This document shows positions 1 through 6,525 of a stretch of DNA of 13,327 nt, piece by piece (the first letter of the stretch is position 1; each line of letters opens with the position of its first letter). Where the stretch lies: NCBI GenBank assembly GCA_003695865.1, contig RFGQ01000129.1, positions 1 to 13,327 of the forward strand. Direction: 5' to 3'. Below the pieces are notes generated by a model. That model ran no database searches and was not told the origin of the DNA. It saw only the letters and a program-made list of their open reading frames with translations. This DNA comes from Gemmatimonadota bacterium (GTDB lineage: Bacteria > Gemmatimonadota > Gemmatimonadetes > Longimicrobiales > Gaopeijiaceae). A program made the position numbers and the translations under genes.

Positions 1-983
1 GGCGTGGCGAGCCGGGCCGAGGCGGTCTCGCTCAGGATGCGCGCGCCGGCATGGTAGTGCTGGTAGGCGCGGGCCGGCGTGAACCCGTCGTAGATGGCGT
101 TGACCACAACGCCCGCCTTCCCCTGCCGGGTGAGCTCGGCCGCCATGTAGGTGCCCAGCATGTTCACCGCGGTCGTGATGGCCGGATCGACGTTGTGCTC
201 GATCGGATCGATGTAGGGCGGAAAGAAGATGCGGGCACCGTTGCCGCCCATCTGGTGGATGTCGTGAACGATCTGGGGATGCCACGCGTTGTGCGCGCCC
301 AGGATCGTGTGCTGCGTCTCGAACTGGGTGAAGGCGTACCAGTCGCGGTTGTTGTCGTGCCCCACATAGAAGTGGTACAGCCAGGGCATCGGCGCGGCCT
401 CGAACTCGGTGCCCACGTGCTGCATGTACCAGTCGACCACCCACTCGGTCCCGTCGGGATTGAGCGAGGGGATGTCGAGCAGGATGACGTTGTCGAGGAT
501 CTCGCGGATGCGCGGCTCGTCGGACGTGGCCAGGCGGTGCAGCAGGCGCGCGGCGGTCTGGGCGCCGCCCACCTCGGTGGAGTGGATGGCGTGGGTGATG
601 AGCACCACCGTGCGTCCCGTCTCGAGCAGCCGCTCCAGCTCGTCGGGACCACTCACGCGGCGCGGGTCCGCCAGGCGCATCTGCACGTCGTGCAGTTCGT
701 CGAGCCGGGCCTGGTTGGCGTCGCTCGTGACCGTCAACATGACGAACGGGCGACCCCGGGTCGTGAGCCCGAGGGTGTCGATTCGCACCCGCGGACTCCT
801 TTCGGCGAGAACCTCGTAGTACGCAGTGAGCTGGGTCCAGTCGGCCAGGTGCCGGTCCGAGCCGAGTTCGAACCCGAAGTATGCGTCGGGCGTAGGAACG
901 TCCTGCGCGGTGAGCGCGGGAGACACGAGCGCGGAGGCCGCCGCGAACGCGACCGCCAGGAGCGCAACCACAGGGGACTTCAT
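1..983 (-). CDS. Secreted M14-family zinc carboxypeptidase (partial, C-terminus outside window)
   Basis: Translated from the ATG at 983, this frame stays open to the window edge, giving 327 residues of a longer protein. Residues 1-26 form a classic signal peptide (Lys2, hydrophobic core, likely cleavage after the Ala of ALTA), so the enzyme should be exported. The M14 signature is visible: HSTE at 134-137 supplies the first two zinc ligands (HxxE), followed by NPDG at 175-178, NNRDW at 211-215 and DIHQMG at 241-246, which likely carries the third zinc His. The catalytic Glu typical of the family would lie beyond the edge and cannot be checked. M14 enzymes remove C-terminal residues from peptides or trim peptidoglycan peptides; the substrate here is unknown, and a degradative peptide-scavenging role is an inference. 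An AGGAAG ribosome site lies at 987-992. The gene is divergent from the outer-membrane protein gene, with 109 bp between starts. Confidence 0.88.
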   Translation of the reverse strand, partial: MKSPVVALLAVAFAAASALVSPALTAQDVPTPDAYFGFELGSDRHLADWTQLTAYYEVLAERSPRVRIDTLGLTTRGRPFVMLTVTSDANQARLDELHDVQMRLADPRRVSGPDELERLLETGRTVVLITHAIHSTEVGGAQTAARLLHRLATSDEPRIREILDNVILLDIPSLNPDGTEWVVDWYMQHVGTEFEAAPMPWLYHFYVGHDNNRDWYAFTQFETQHTILGAHNAWHPQIVHDIHQMGGNGARIFFPPYIDPIEHNVDPAITTAVNMLGTYMAAELTRQGKAGVVVNAIYDGFTPARAYQHYHAGARILSETASARLAT

Positions 984-1092
984 GAGCTTCCTCACAGGCT
1001 TTCCGGGTAGAGCTGGATGGTACCCGCGCGCGCGTGGGCGAGCAACGGGCGCGGCGCGGCGCGTGCGTGCGGAGCGGGGCGACAGGGGTCGG

Positions 1093-3297
1093 GTGAGCCG
1101 CGTCGGCTTGCTCCTCGCCTGGAGCGCGGCCCTGTGCGGCGGACTCGGCGAACCCGCGGACGTCGCGGCGCAGGCCGCCCGTGGTGACTCGGCCCGGCCG
1201 GCCGGGGCGGCGTCGGACCCTGCCGCGTTGCCCCCCGACACCTACGCCGACCCCGGTGTCGAGGCGCTCCTCGAGCGGGCGGGCGAGGCGAGGCGTCGGG
1301 CGGTCGAAGGGATCGCCTCCTACGAAGGCCTCATGCGCGAGCACATCTACGTGGGCCTCACCGCCTTCCGCTTCCGCCGCGAGCGGGGCCTCTTCGATCA
1401 GGACCGGGTCGCCCTGGTGCGCTGGGAGGACGACGGCGACCGCTACGTGCAGTGGCTCGGGGCGCGGCGGCGTGTGCCCATCGTGGGCTCGCGCGCCGAC
1501 GTGCAGGCCGAAATCGACGAGGATCTGCCACGAGAGCTGCTGCGCGAGGGCGTGCCCCCGGCGCTGCGCTTCGACCCCTGGGACGACCGGCTCGTATTCG
1601 GCGAGAGCTGGTTCTTCCACCCTCTCGCCGACTCGGCGCGCGTGCACTACCGCTACGCGTCGGGCGACACCCTCGTGCTCGACCTGCCGGCGCAGCAGCA
1701 GACCCTGCGCATGGTCGAGGTGCTCGTGCGCCCCAGAAGGCCCGACGTGCACCTGCTCGCCGGCTCCCTCTGGTTCGACCAGGAGACCGGCGCGCTCGTA
1801 CGGGCCAGCTACCGGCCTGCCCGCCCCTTCGACCTCGAGCTCGACGCTGAGCCCGGCGAAGAGGACGACGTGCCCGGCTTCCTCAAGCCCATCACGGCCG
1901 AGATCGACTACATCACGGTCGAATACAGCCTGCACGAGTTCCGCTTCTGGCTTCCGCGCCGCTTCGCCCTGGAGGGCCGTTTCGGCGTGGGACGGCTGCT
2001 CGGGATTCCGCTCACCGTCGAGTGGACGGTCGGGCGCTACGTGGTGAACGAGCGCACGTCGGAGCTGGCCGTGCGGGGGCCGCTGCCCCCCGGGTGGACG
2101 CGCCGAGAGCGCCGTGTTGAGGACGAGGACGGCGAGGTGCGGTACGAGACGGTCGTGCTGCCCCCCGCCGACAGCGTGCTCCACTCGGCCCTGCTCACGG
2201 CGGAACGCACGTCACGGGAGCCGACGGCGTTCACCGACGGTGAGATCGCCGAGCTGCGCGAAACCCTGCAGGGGCTGCTGCCGGGGCGACTGGGCCCCCG
2301 GGTACGCGTGAGTTACGGCCTGGCCGACGGGCTCACCCGCTACAACCGGGTGGAGGGCCTCTCTACCGGGCTGGCGGTCGAGGCGCCCGTGGGCGCCCGT
2401 CTGGGCCTGCGCGCGGAGGGCCGCATCGGAACGGCGGACGGCGAGCCCAGAGGGTCGCTCTCGTTGTTTCGCGGCACGCCCGAGCGGCGCTGGTCCCTGA
2501 CCGGGTACCGTAGGCTGCGCTTCGTGTCGGACTGGGAGAACCCGCTCGGCTTGGCCGGCTCGGCCAAGGCGCTGCTGGCCGGAGACGACGACGGACTCTA
2601 CTACCGCGCGCTCGGCCTGGAGCTCGCCCGCACGCGCGGCGGCCGCCGGGTACGCCGCACCTGGCGGCTCTTCTACGAGCGCCACCGGACGGCGCCCAAG
2701 GAGACCGACTTCGACCTGGGCGACATCCTGGGTGACAGCGACGACTTCCCCGCCAACATCGAGGCTGCGCCCGGGACCGTGGCGGGCGCCGCCTTCGACC
2801 TGCGCTGGCAGGCCGGAATCGATCCTGCGGGACTCATCGCCTCGGGGCGGGCCTTCGCCGAGGGCGGCGTGGGCGACTTCGACTACTGGCGGTGGGGCAC
2901 CTCGCTCGCGCTCACCCACCCGCTGGGGGCCGGCCTGGCCGGCGCGGTCGAGGCGGGCCTGGGCATGGCGGGCGACCAGGCTCCCCCGCAGCGCCGCTTC
3001 GCGCTGGGCGGCGACGCCACGTTCCGCGGCTTCGAGTCGGGCGACCCCCGCCTGCGCGGCGCCGCCTTCTGGTTCGCGCGGGCCGAGCTGGCCAACGATT
3101 TCCCCGCCGCACGTGTGGGCCTGTTCGGCGACGTGGCCTGGGTGGGCCCGGACCAGCGCTTCGGGAGCGAAGGCTGGAAGGCGGCCGTGGGAATCGGAGG
3201 CTCGCTCCTCGACGGGCTGCTGCGCGTCGACCTGGCCCGCGCCGTGCGAGGCGGAGCGCAGTGGAACCTCGAGGTCTACGCCGACGGACTGTTCTGA
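1093..3297 (+). CDS. Outer-membrane beta-barrel protein, DUF5686/Omp85-like
   Basis: The GTG at 1093 gives 734 residues. I prefer it to the upstream ATG at 826 because it is followed directly by a signal peptide (residues 1 to about 26-28, ending ADVAAQA), an AGGGG lies 4 nt upstream, and the earlier start would run antisense into the M14 gene. Residues about 40-390 form a soluble periplasmic part containing FWLPRR (Trp at 286), a motif I associate with DUF5686-type proteins. RYNRVEGL begins at residue 416 and opens the barrel region. GGDATFRGF at 639-647 resembles the conserved (V)RGF/Y loop motif of Omp85/BamA-type barrels, and the chain ends in Phe, as is typical of outer-membrane barrels. 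The strands alternate hydrophobic and polar residues through to the C-terminus. No POTRA repeats are obvious. The function is unknown; assembly or transport at the outer membrane is an inference. A second in-frame GTG at 1063 is an alternative start. Confidence 0.8.
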   Translation: MSRVGLLLAWSAALCGGLGEPADVAAQAARGDSARPAGAASDPAALPPDTYADPGVEALLERAGEARRRAVEGIASYEGLMREHIYVGLTAFRFRRERGLFDQDRVALVRWEDDGDRYVQWLGARRRVPIVGSRADVQAEIDEDLPRELLREGVPPALRFDPWDDRLVFGESWFFHPLADSARVHYRYASGDTLVLDLPAQQQTLRMVEVLVRPRRPDVHLLAGSLWFDQETGALVRASYRPARPFDLELDAEPGEEDDVPGFLKPITAEIDYITVEYSLHEFRFWLPRRFALEGRFGVGRLLGIPLTVEWTVGRYVVNERTSELAVRGPLPPGWTRRERRVEDEDGEVRYETVVLPPADSVLHSALLTAERTSREPTAFTDGEIAELRETLQGLLPGRLGPRVRVSYGLADGLTRYNRVEGLSTGLAVEAPVGARLGLRAEGRIGTADGEPRGSLSLFRGTPERRWSLTGYRRLRFVSDWENPLGLAGSAKALLAGDDDGLYYRALGLELARTRGGRRVRRTWRLFYERHRTAPKETDFDLGDILGDSDDFPANIEAAPGTVAGAAFDLRWQAGIDPAGLIASGRAFAEGGVGDFDYWRWGTSLALTHPLGAGLAGAVEAGLGMAGDQAPPQRRFALGGDATFRGFESGDPRLRGAAFWFARAELANDFPAARVGLFGDVAWVGPDQRFGSEGWKAAVGIGGSLLDGLLRVDLARAVRGGAQWNLEVYADGLF

Positions 3298-3313
3298 GGT
3301 GTGTGCCTCAGAG
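3292..3313. terminator. Hairpin spanning two convergent stop codons
   Basis: CTGAGG (3294-3299) pairs with CCTCAG (3306-3311) around a TGTGTG loop. A T-A pair (3293/3312) and a G-T wobble extend the stem to 7-8 bp. The TGA of the barrel-protein gene (3295-3297) and the stop of the Nif3 gene (3308-3310 on the other strand) both lie inside the arms, so the hairpin is present in both convergent transcripts. Neither side has a T-tract, so this is at best a weak bidirectional terminator or an mRNA 3'-end stabiliser. Confidence 0.35.
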
Positions 3314-4066
3314 GCCCGAAGGGTCGTCGACGAAGGTCCAGGGCAGCCCGAAGCGCTCCTGGAGGTGCTGCGCCAGCGCGCGCACGCCCCACACCTCGGT
3401 CGCGTAGTGCCCGGCGTAGAGCGCGTTCACGCCCCGTTCCATCGCCTCGTAGTAGGTGTGGTGCGCACCCTCGCCCGTGATCAGCGTGTCGATGCCCGCG
3501 GCCGCTGCGTCGCGGATCATGGATCCGGCGCCACCGGTCACGACGGCCACGCGGAACGCGCGTTCGGGCCCTCCTGCGATGAGCCGAACGGGGCCGCCGA
3601 CCACCTCGGCCACACGGTCCCGCAGCGCCTCGCGGTTCTCGTCGACGGTGGCCCACCAGCCCAGTTCGGCGCCCTTGTAGTCGCCGAAGCGTCCCTCGGG
3701 CTCGAGACCCAGCGCGCGCGCCAGGACGGCGCAGTTGCCCACCTCGGGGTGGGCGTCCAGGGGCAGATGCGCGCTGTAGAGGGCGACCCCACCTTCGAGT
3801 AGGGCCCGAAGCTTCCGGTAGCGGGGGCCCACGACCGTGGGGCTCCCGTCCCAGAAGAGCCCGTGGTGGGCGATGAGCAGATCCGCCCCGTCCGCGACCG
3901 CACCCTGGATCACCCGCTCCGAGGCGTCGACCGCCACGGCCACCCGCTCCACTTCGTGCCCGGGGGCACCGTCCACCTGAAGCCCGTTGTGCGCCCCGGG
4001 GTAGTCGGGCACCTCGGCAATCCGCAGGTAGTCGTCCAGATATTGAAGGATTGATTCTAGTTTCAT
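3308..4066 (-). CDS. Nif3-like dinuclear metal center protein (YbgI/YqfO family)
   Basis: The product has 252 residues, the length of the short, uninterrupted Nif3/YbgI form without the PII-like insert seen in longer homologues. The dinuclear metal ligands are all visible: His67-His68 in LIAHHGLFW, Asp104 in AHLPLDAH, and His220 and Glu224 in GHYATE. NGLQV at 27-31 and GEGAHH at 198-203 are further family motifs. The family forms toroidal hexamers binding two metal ions per subunit; some members are annotated as GTP cyclohydrolase 1 type 2, but the physiological reaction is unsettled. I chose the ATG at 4066 (MKLESILQYLDDYL), which matches the usual family N-terminus. The reading frame stays open upstream to 4387, but that extension is low-complexity and antisense to the bactofilin reading. 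The first nine codons are unusually AT-rich for this genome. The gene follows the bactofilin gene on the same strand after a 193-bp gap, so it may have its own promoter. Confidence 0.93.
   Translation of the reverse strand: MKLESILQYLDDYLRIAEVPDYPGAHNGLQVDGAPGHEVERVAVAVDASERVIQGAVADGADLLIAHHGLFWDGSPTVVGPRYRKLRALLEGGVALYSAHLPLDAHPEVGNCAVLARALGLEPEGRFGDYKGAELGWWATVDENREALRDRVAEVVGGPVRLIAGGPERAFRVAVVTGGAGSMIRDAAAAGIDTLITGEGAHHTYYEAMERGVNALYAGHYATEVWGVRALAQHLQERFGLPWTFVDDPSGL
4040..4066. other. AT-rich segment next to DnaA boxes (possible unwinding element)
   Basis: Twenty of these 27 bases are A or T, a sharp local exception in a very GC-rich window. The segment coincides with the first nine codons of the Nif3-like gene, and the codons used there (CTA, TCA, CTT, CAA, TAT) are otherwise avoided in these genes. 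It lies 3' of the DnaA boxes on the strand that carries them, separated by a GC-rich spacer of about 19 nt. AT-rich codons at a gene start can also simply favour translation initiation. I see no convincing DnaA-trio series. Confidence 0.35.
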
Positions 4067-4085
4067 GGGGCGACCCGTCGAGGGC

Positions 4086-4194
4086 TGTGGAAAAGACCGG
4101 TCCAGGGCCTCCTGAGGCCTACCGAAACACTCACGCAGGCGCCTATGGCGTTGTGTATAAAGGACATAACCGTGTTTCCACCGACTGTGGAAAA
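4086..4194 (-). promoter_or_regulatory. Cluster of three DnaA boxes in one orientation
   Basis: On the minus strand there are two copies of TTTTCCACA (4186-4194 and 4086-4094, exactly 100 bp apart) and one TTATACACA (4152-4160), a perfect match to the TTATNCACA consensus. All three fit TTWTNCACA and point the same way. I found no other match by eye elsewhere in the window, and such AT-containing 9-mers should be rare at this GC content. The cluster fills the 193-bp gap between the bactofilin and Nif3-like genes. It may be part of a replication origin, a secondary DnaA-binding locus, or a DnaA-controlled promoter for the Nif3-like gene. DnaA binding itself is inferred from the motif. Confidence 0.6.
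4175..4193. repeat. 7-bp perfect inverted repeat overlapping a DnaA box
   Basis: TTTCCAC (4175-4181) and GTGGAAA (4187-4193) form a perfect dyad around the 5-nt loop CGACT. The right arm lies within the upstream DnaA box (4186-4194), so the left arm may be a degenerate box in the opposite orientation, or the dyad may be a separate operator-like site. It could also form a small hairpin in RNA. Confidence 0.4.
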
Positions 4195-4259
4195 CCGGGG
4201 CGCAGAGCGTGGGTCGGCGCGAGGCTCGGACCCCGCGGGCAGACACGGCCGCGAGCGGC

Positions 4260-4730
4260 TCAGTCGCCCGGGTGCGCGGCCGGAGCCACCCCGGCCGATG
4301 CGCCCGGCGAAGCTGCTCCCGCGGTCGGCGCGCGCGGGCCCGCCGTGGAGGCAGGGCCGGCCGACGGTCGCTGTGCCTCGAGCTCACCCACGTGAACCGA
4401 GCCCGACAGGAGCGCCCCCTCGTCGAGCTGCATGCGGCGTGCGCGCACCTCGCCCTCGATGCGCGAGGTGGCCTGAACCTCGAGGCGCGAGGCGGCGACG
4501 AGCGTGCCCGTCACCCGGCCCGAGATGATCGCGTCCTGGGTATCGATGTCGCCGTCGACCACGCCGTCCTTGCCCACCACCACGGCCTTCCCCGCCCGCA
4601 CGTTCCCGTGAACGGTGCCCTCGATGCGCACCGTGCCCTCGGTCTCGAGGTTTCCGTTCACATGCATCTTGGGGCCGATGATCGAAATGACCGCCTCGGG
4701 CGGCGTGGTCGAGCTCTGGTTCTTCGCCAT
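4260..4730 (-). CDS. Bactofilin (polymer-forming cytoskeletal protein)
   Basis: The product has 156 residues. Residues about 13-118 form the bactofilin (DUF583) beta-helix core: it begins VISIIGPKMHVNGNLETEG, continues with the repeating short strand-turn pattern (TVRIEGTVHGNV, GVVDGDIDTQDAIISGRV, LEVQATSRIEGEV), and ends SGSVHVG. The tail from about 120 to 156 is rich in Pro, Ala and Gly and probably disordered; the N-terminal tail is short. Bactofilins assemble without nucleotide into filaments, often membrane-associated, that position cell-wall enzymes or, in Myxococcus xanthus, the chromosome segregation machinery. The gene starts 23 bp after the M23 peptidase stop, with a GGAG ribosome site upstream, so the two are almost surely co-transcribed. 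Bactofilin-M23 pairing is a common genomic arrangement and points to a shared role at a specific cell-wall site. No membrane segment is visible. Confidence 0.95.
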   Translation of the reverse strand: MAKNQSSTTPPEAVISIIGPKMHVNGNLETEGTVRIEGTVHGNVRAGKAVVVGKDGVVDGDIDTQDAIISGRVTGTLVAASRLEVQATSRIEGEVRARRMQLDEGALLSGSVHVGELEAQRPSAGPASTAGPRAPTAGAASPGASAGVAPAAHPGD

Positions 4731-4753
4731 GGGGGCGCTCCGTCGCCTGAGGC

Positions 4754-5521
4754 TCAGGGCTGGCGGACCATCGAAAGCGGGTCCACCGGCTCGCCGTTCC
4801 GTGTGATCTCAAAGTGCAGGTGGGGCGCCGTCGAGCGGCCCGTCGAGCCGCTCAGGGCGATCACCTGGTTCTTGCGCACCCGCTGGCCACGCTCGACGAG
4901 TGTGGTGGACGCGTGCGCGTAGAGGGTTTCGAAGCCGTCTCCGTGGTCGATGCGGACGTAGCGCCCGTAGGTAGCGTCCTCGCCGACGTCGACCACCGTG
5001 CCCGCACCCGCCGCCCGGATATATGAGCCCGAAGGCACGGCGATGTCCAGGCCGGGATGGATGCCCGCTTCGCCCTCCAGAAGGCCCTGGGTGACGAAGC
5101 CCCGCGTGGCCAGAGGCCAGGAGTCGGGCACCGTCGCGGTCACGGGGTTCTCTGCCCGCGATCGCCTCCCTCCGGGAGGCGGCAACCAGAGTTCGGAAGC
5201 CGGCGGCGCCGCCTCGGGAGCGAACAAACCCCGAAGATTGCCGTACTGGTCCTCCAGGTCTTCGAGTCGTCTTCCCAGTTCCGCGACCCGGGCCCGCTCC
5301 GCCTCGAGGCGCGCCACATCCTGCTCCAGCGCCGCCGCCCGGCGCGCTTGGCCCACCAGCCAGGTCCACGTGCCGGCCATCACCACGAAGCCCAGGCCCA
5401 TGCCCAGACCAAGGCCGCGCAACACCTGCAGGCGGCGGCGCGACAGGCGGAACGTACGGCTCGGCTCTGCAGCCCCGTCGGGCACCACCACGACGGTGTA
5501 TCCACCCGGTCGCTCGCTCAT
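4754..5521 (-). CDS. Membrane-anchored M23 (LytM-type) peptidase
   Basis: The product has 255 residues. A short cytoplasmic N-terminus (YTVVVVPDG at 8-16, then basic FRLSRRRLQVLR) precedes one membrane segment at about 36-56. A heptad-like coiled coil follows at about 58-98, then a Pro-rich linker and a C-terminal LytM domain from about 135 to 250. The zinc site is complete: HPGLD (His155, Asp159) and HLH (His234, His236), with the catalytic-type His203 in YAHAS. An active zinc endopeptidase cleaving peptidoglycan crosslinks in the periplasm is therefore expected, unlike degenerate LytM factors. The coiled coil may mediate dimerisation or partner binding. The gene lies 21 bp after parB, with GAGG before the ATG, and 23 bp before the bactofilin gene. 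A bactofilin-guided hydrolase shaping or dividing the cell is the best reading of the context (inference). Confidence 0.93.
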   Translation of the reverse strand: MSERPGGYTVVVVPDGAAEPSRTFRLSRRRLQVLRGLGLGMGLGFVVMAGTWTWLVGQARRAAALEQDVARLEAERARVAELGRRLEDLEDQYGNLRGLFAPEAAPPASELWLPPPGGRRSRAENPVTATVPDSWPLATRGFVTQGLLEGEAGIHPGLDIAVPSGSYIRAAGAGTVVDVGEDATYGRYVRIDHGDGFETLYAHASTTLVERGQRVRKNQVIALSGSTGRSTAPHLHFEITRNGEPVDPLSMVRQP

Positions 5522-5542
5522 GGGCGCCTCGTCGCGCGGCCC

Positions 5543-6442
5543 TCAGCCCACCACGTCGGTGACGTCACGGCCGGTGATGGCCTGGAAGACGCGTTCGAAG
5601 TCCTCGTGGGACGAGAACGGCACCTCGATCACGCCGGTACCGTCCCGCTTCTGCCGCAGCGCTACCCGCGAGCCCAACGCCGCCCGCAACTCCTCCTGGA
5701 GCGCCGCCACAACCGGGTCCTCGGCTCGAGATTTCTTTCTTCCGGCCTCGCGGCCCCGCCCCAGGATCGCCTTGACGCGCCGCTCCACCTCGCGCACGGA
5801 CAGTCCTTCGCGCACCGCCGCGCGCGCGAGCTCTCCGGCCCGCACTCCGTCGTCGAGCGCCAGCAGGGCCCGGGCGTGACCGGTCGAGAGGTCGCCCGAA
5901 TCGAGCATTCGACGCACCGACGGGGGAAGCTTGAGCAGCCGCAGCATGTTGGCCACCGTGGAGCGGTCCTTGCCCACCGAACGCGCGATGTCTTCCTGGG
6001 TGAGCCCGTGCTCCTCCTGCAGAACCCGGTAGCCCTCGGCCTCTTCCAGCGGACTCAGCTGTTCCCGTTGCAGGTTCTCGACCAGCGCCAGGACCAGAAG
6101 CACGTCGTCGGGCACCTCGCGCACCATCGCGGGGACCTCGTCCCAGCCCAGCGACGTGACCGCGCGCAACCGCCGCTCGCCCGCAACGAGTTCGTAGCGG
6201 CCCGGTGCTGCGGCCACGGGCCGTACCAGCAGCGGCTGAAGCAGCCCGTTCTCGCGGATCGACGCTGCCAGTTCGGCCAGTTCTTCGGCAGCGAACGTGC
6301 GGCGCGGCTGCGCCGGGTTGGGCACGATCGCCTTGAGCGGCAGGTGGACGACCTCGCCCGTCTTCGCCTCGGGCGCCTGCACGTACTCCCCCAGAAGGGC
6401 GCCGAGTCCCTTACCCAGGCGATCCTTCCGTCCACCGGCCAT
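5543..6442 (-). CDS. parB: Chromosome partitioning protein ParB (CTPase, parS-binding)
   Basis: The product has 299 residues. The basic N-terminal motif RLGKGLGALLG (8-18) is the ParA-stimulating peptide typical of chromosomal ParB. The CTP-binding domain shows NPAQPRR (42-48), GERRLRA (88-94) and ENLQREQLSPLEEAEGY (122-138). A helix-turn-helix follows at about 147-172 (LTQEDIARSVGKDRSTVANML) for parS recognition, and a C-terminal dimerisation domain occupies about 243-299. ParB loads as a CTP-dependent sliding clamp at parS and directs ParA-driven origin segregation and SMC loading. I set the start at the ATG at 6442, where AGGAGG (6449-6454) sits 6 nt upstream; the frame remains open to 7105 but that extension only shadows parA. 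The gene follows parA by 83 bp and is followed by the M23 gene after 21 bp. Two matching parS sites lie about 1.75 kb away. Confidence 0.98.
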   Translation of the reverse strand: MAGGRKDRLGKGLGALLGEYVQAPEAKTGEVVHLPLKAIVPNPAQPRRTFAAEELAELAASIRENGLLQPLLVRPVAAAPGRYELVAGERRLRAVTSLGWDEVPAMVREVPDDVLLVLALVENLQREQLSPLEEAEGYRVLQEEHGLTQEDIARSVGKDRSTVANMLRLLKLPPSVRRMLDSGDLSTGHARALLALDDGVRAGELARAAVREGLSVREVERRVKAILGRGREAGRKKSRAEDPVVAALQEELRAALGSRVALRQKRDGTGVIEVPFSSHEDFERVFQAITGRDVTDVVG

Positions 6443-6448
6443 GTCGGT

Positions 6449-6454
6449 CCTCCT
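6449..6454 (-). promoter_or_regulatory. Strong ribosome binding site of parB
   Basis: AGGAGG on the minus strand, 6 nt before the ATG at 6442. It fixes the parB start and argues against the longer in-frame reading. Confidence 0.85.
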
Positions 6455-6525
6455 GCAGCGTCGGTAACGCCGGCCGTGCGGGGCGCGCCGGCCTGATTGC
6501 GCGGGCGAGCCCGCCTGGCGACCCC

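Noticed and set aside
51..1010. Plus-strand open frame opposite the M14 gene
   Set aside because: The minus strand encodes clear M14 motifs and a signal peptide; the plus reading is a Val/Gly/Arg-rich shadow.
4152..4160. TATACA within the DnaA box as a -10 element for the Nif3-like gene
   Set aside because: No acceptable -35 hexamer lies 16-18 bp upstream on the minus strand, so I do not call a promoter, although a weak one cannot be excluded.
4067..4387. In-frame N-terminal extension of the Nif3-like protein
   Set aside because: It is Arg-rich low-complexity sequence, overlaps the bactofilin gene in another frame, and the family N-terminus matches the ATG at 4066.
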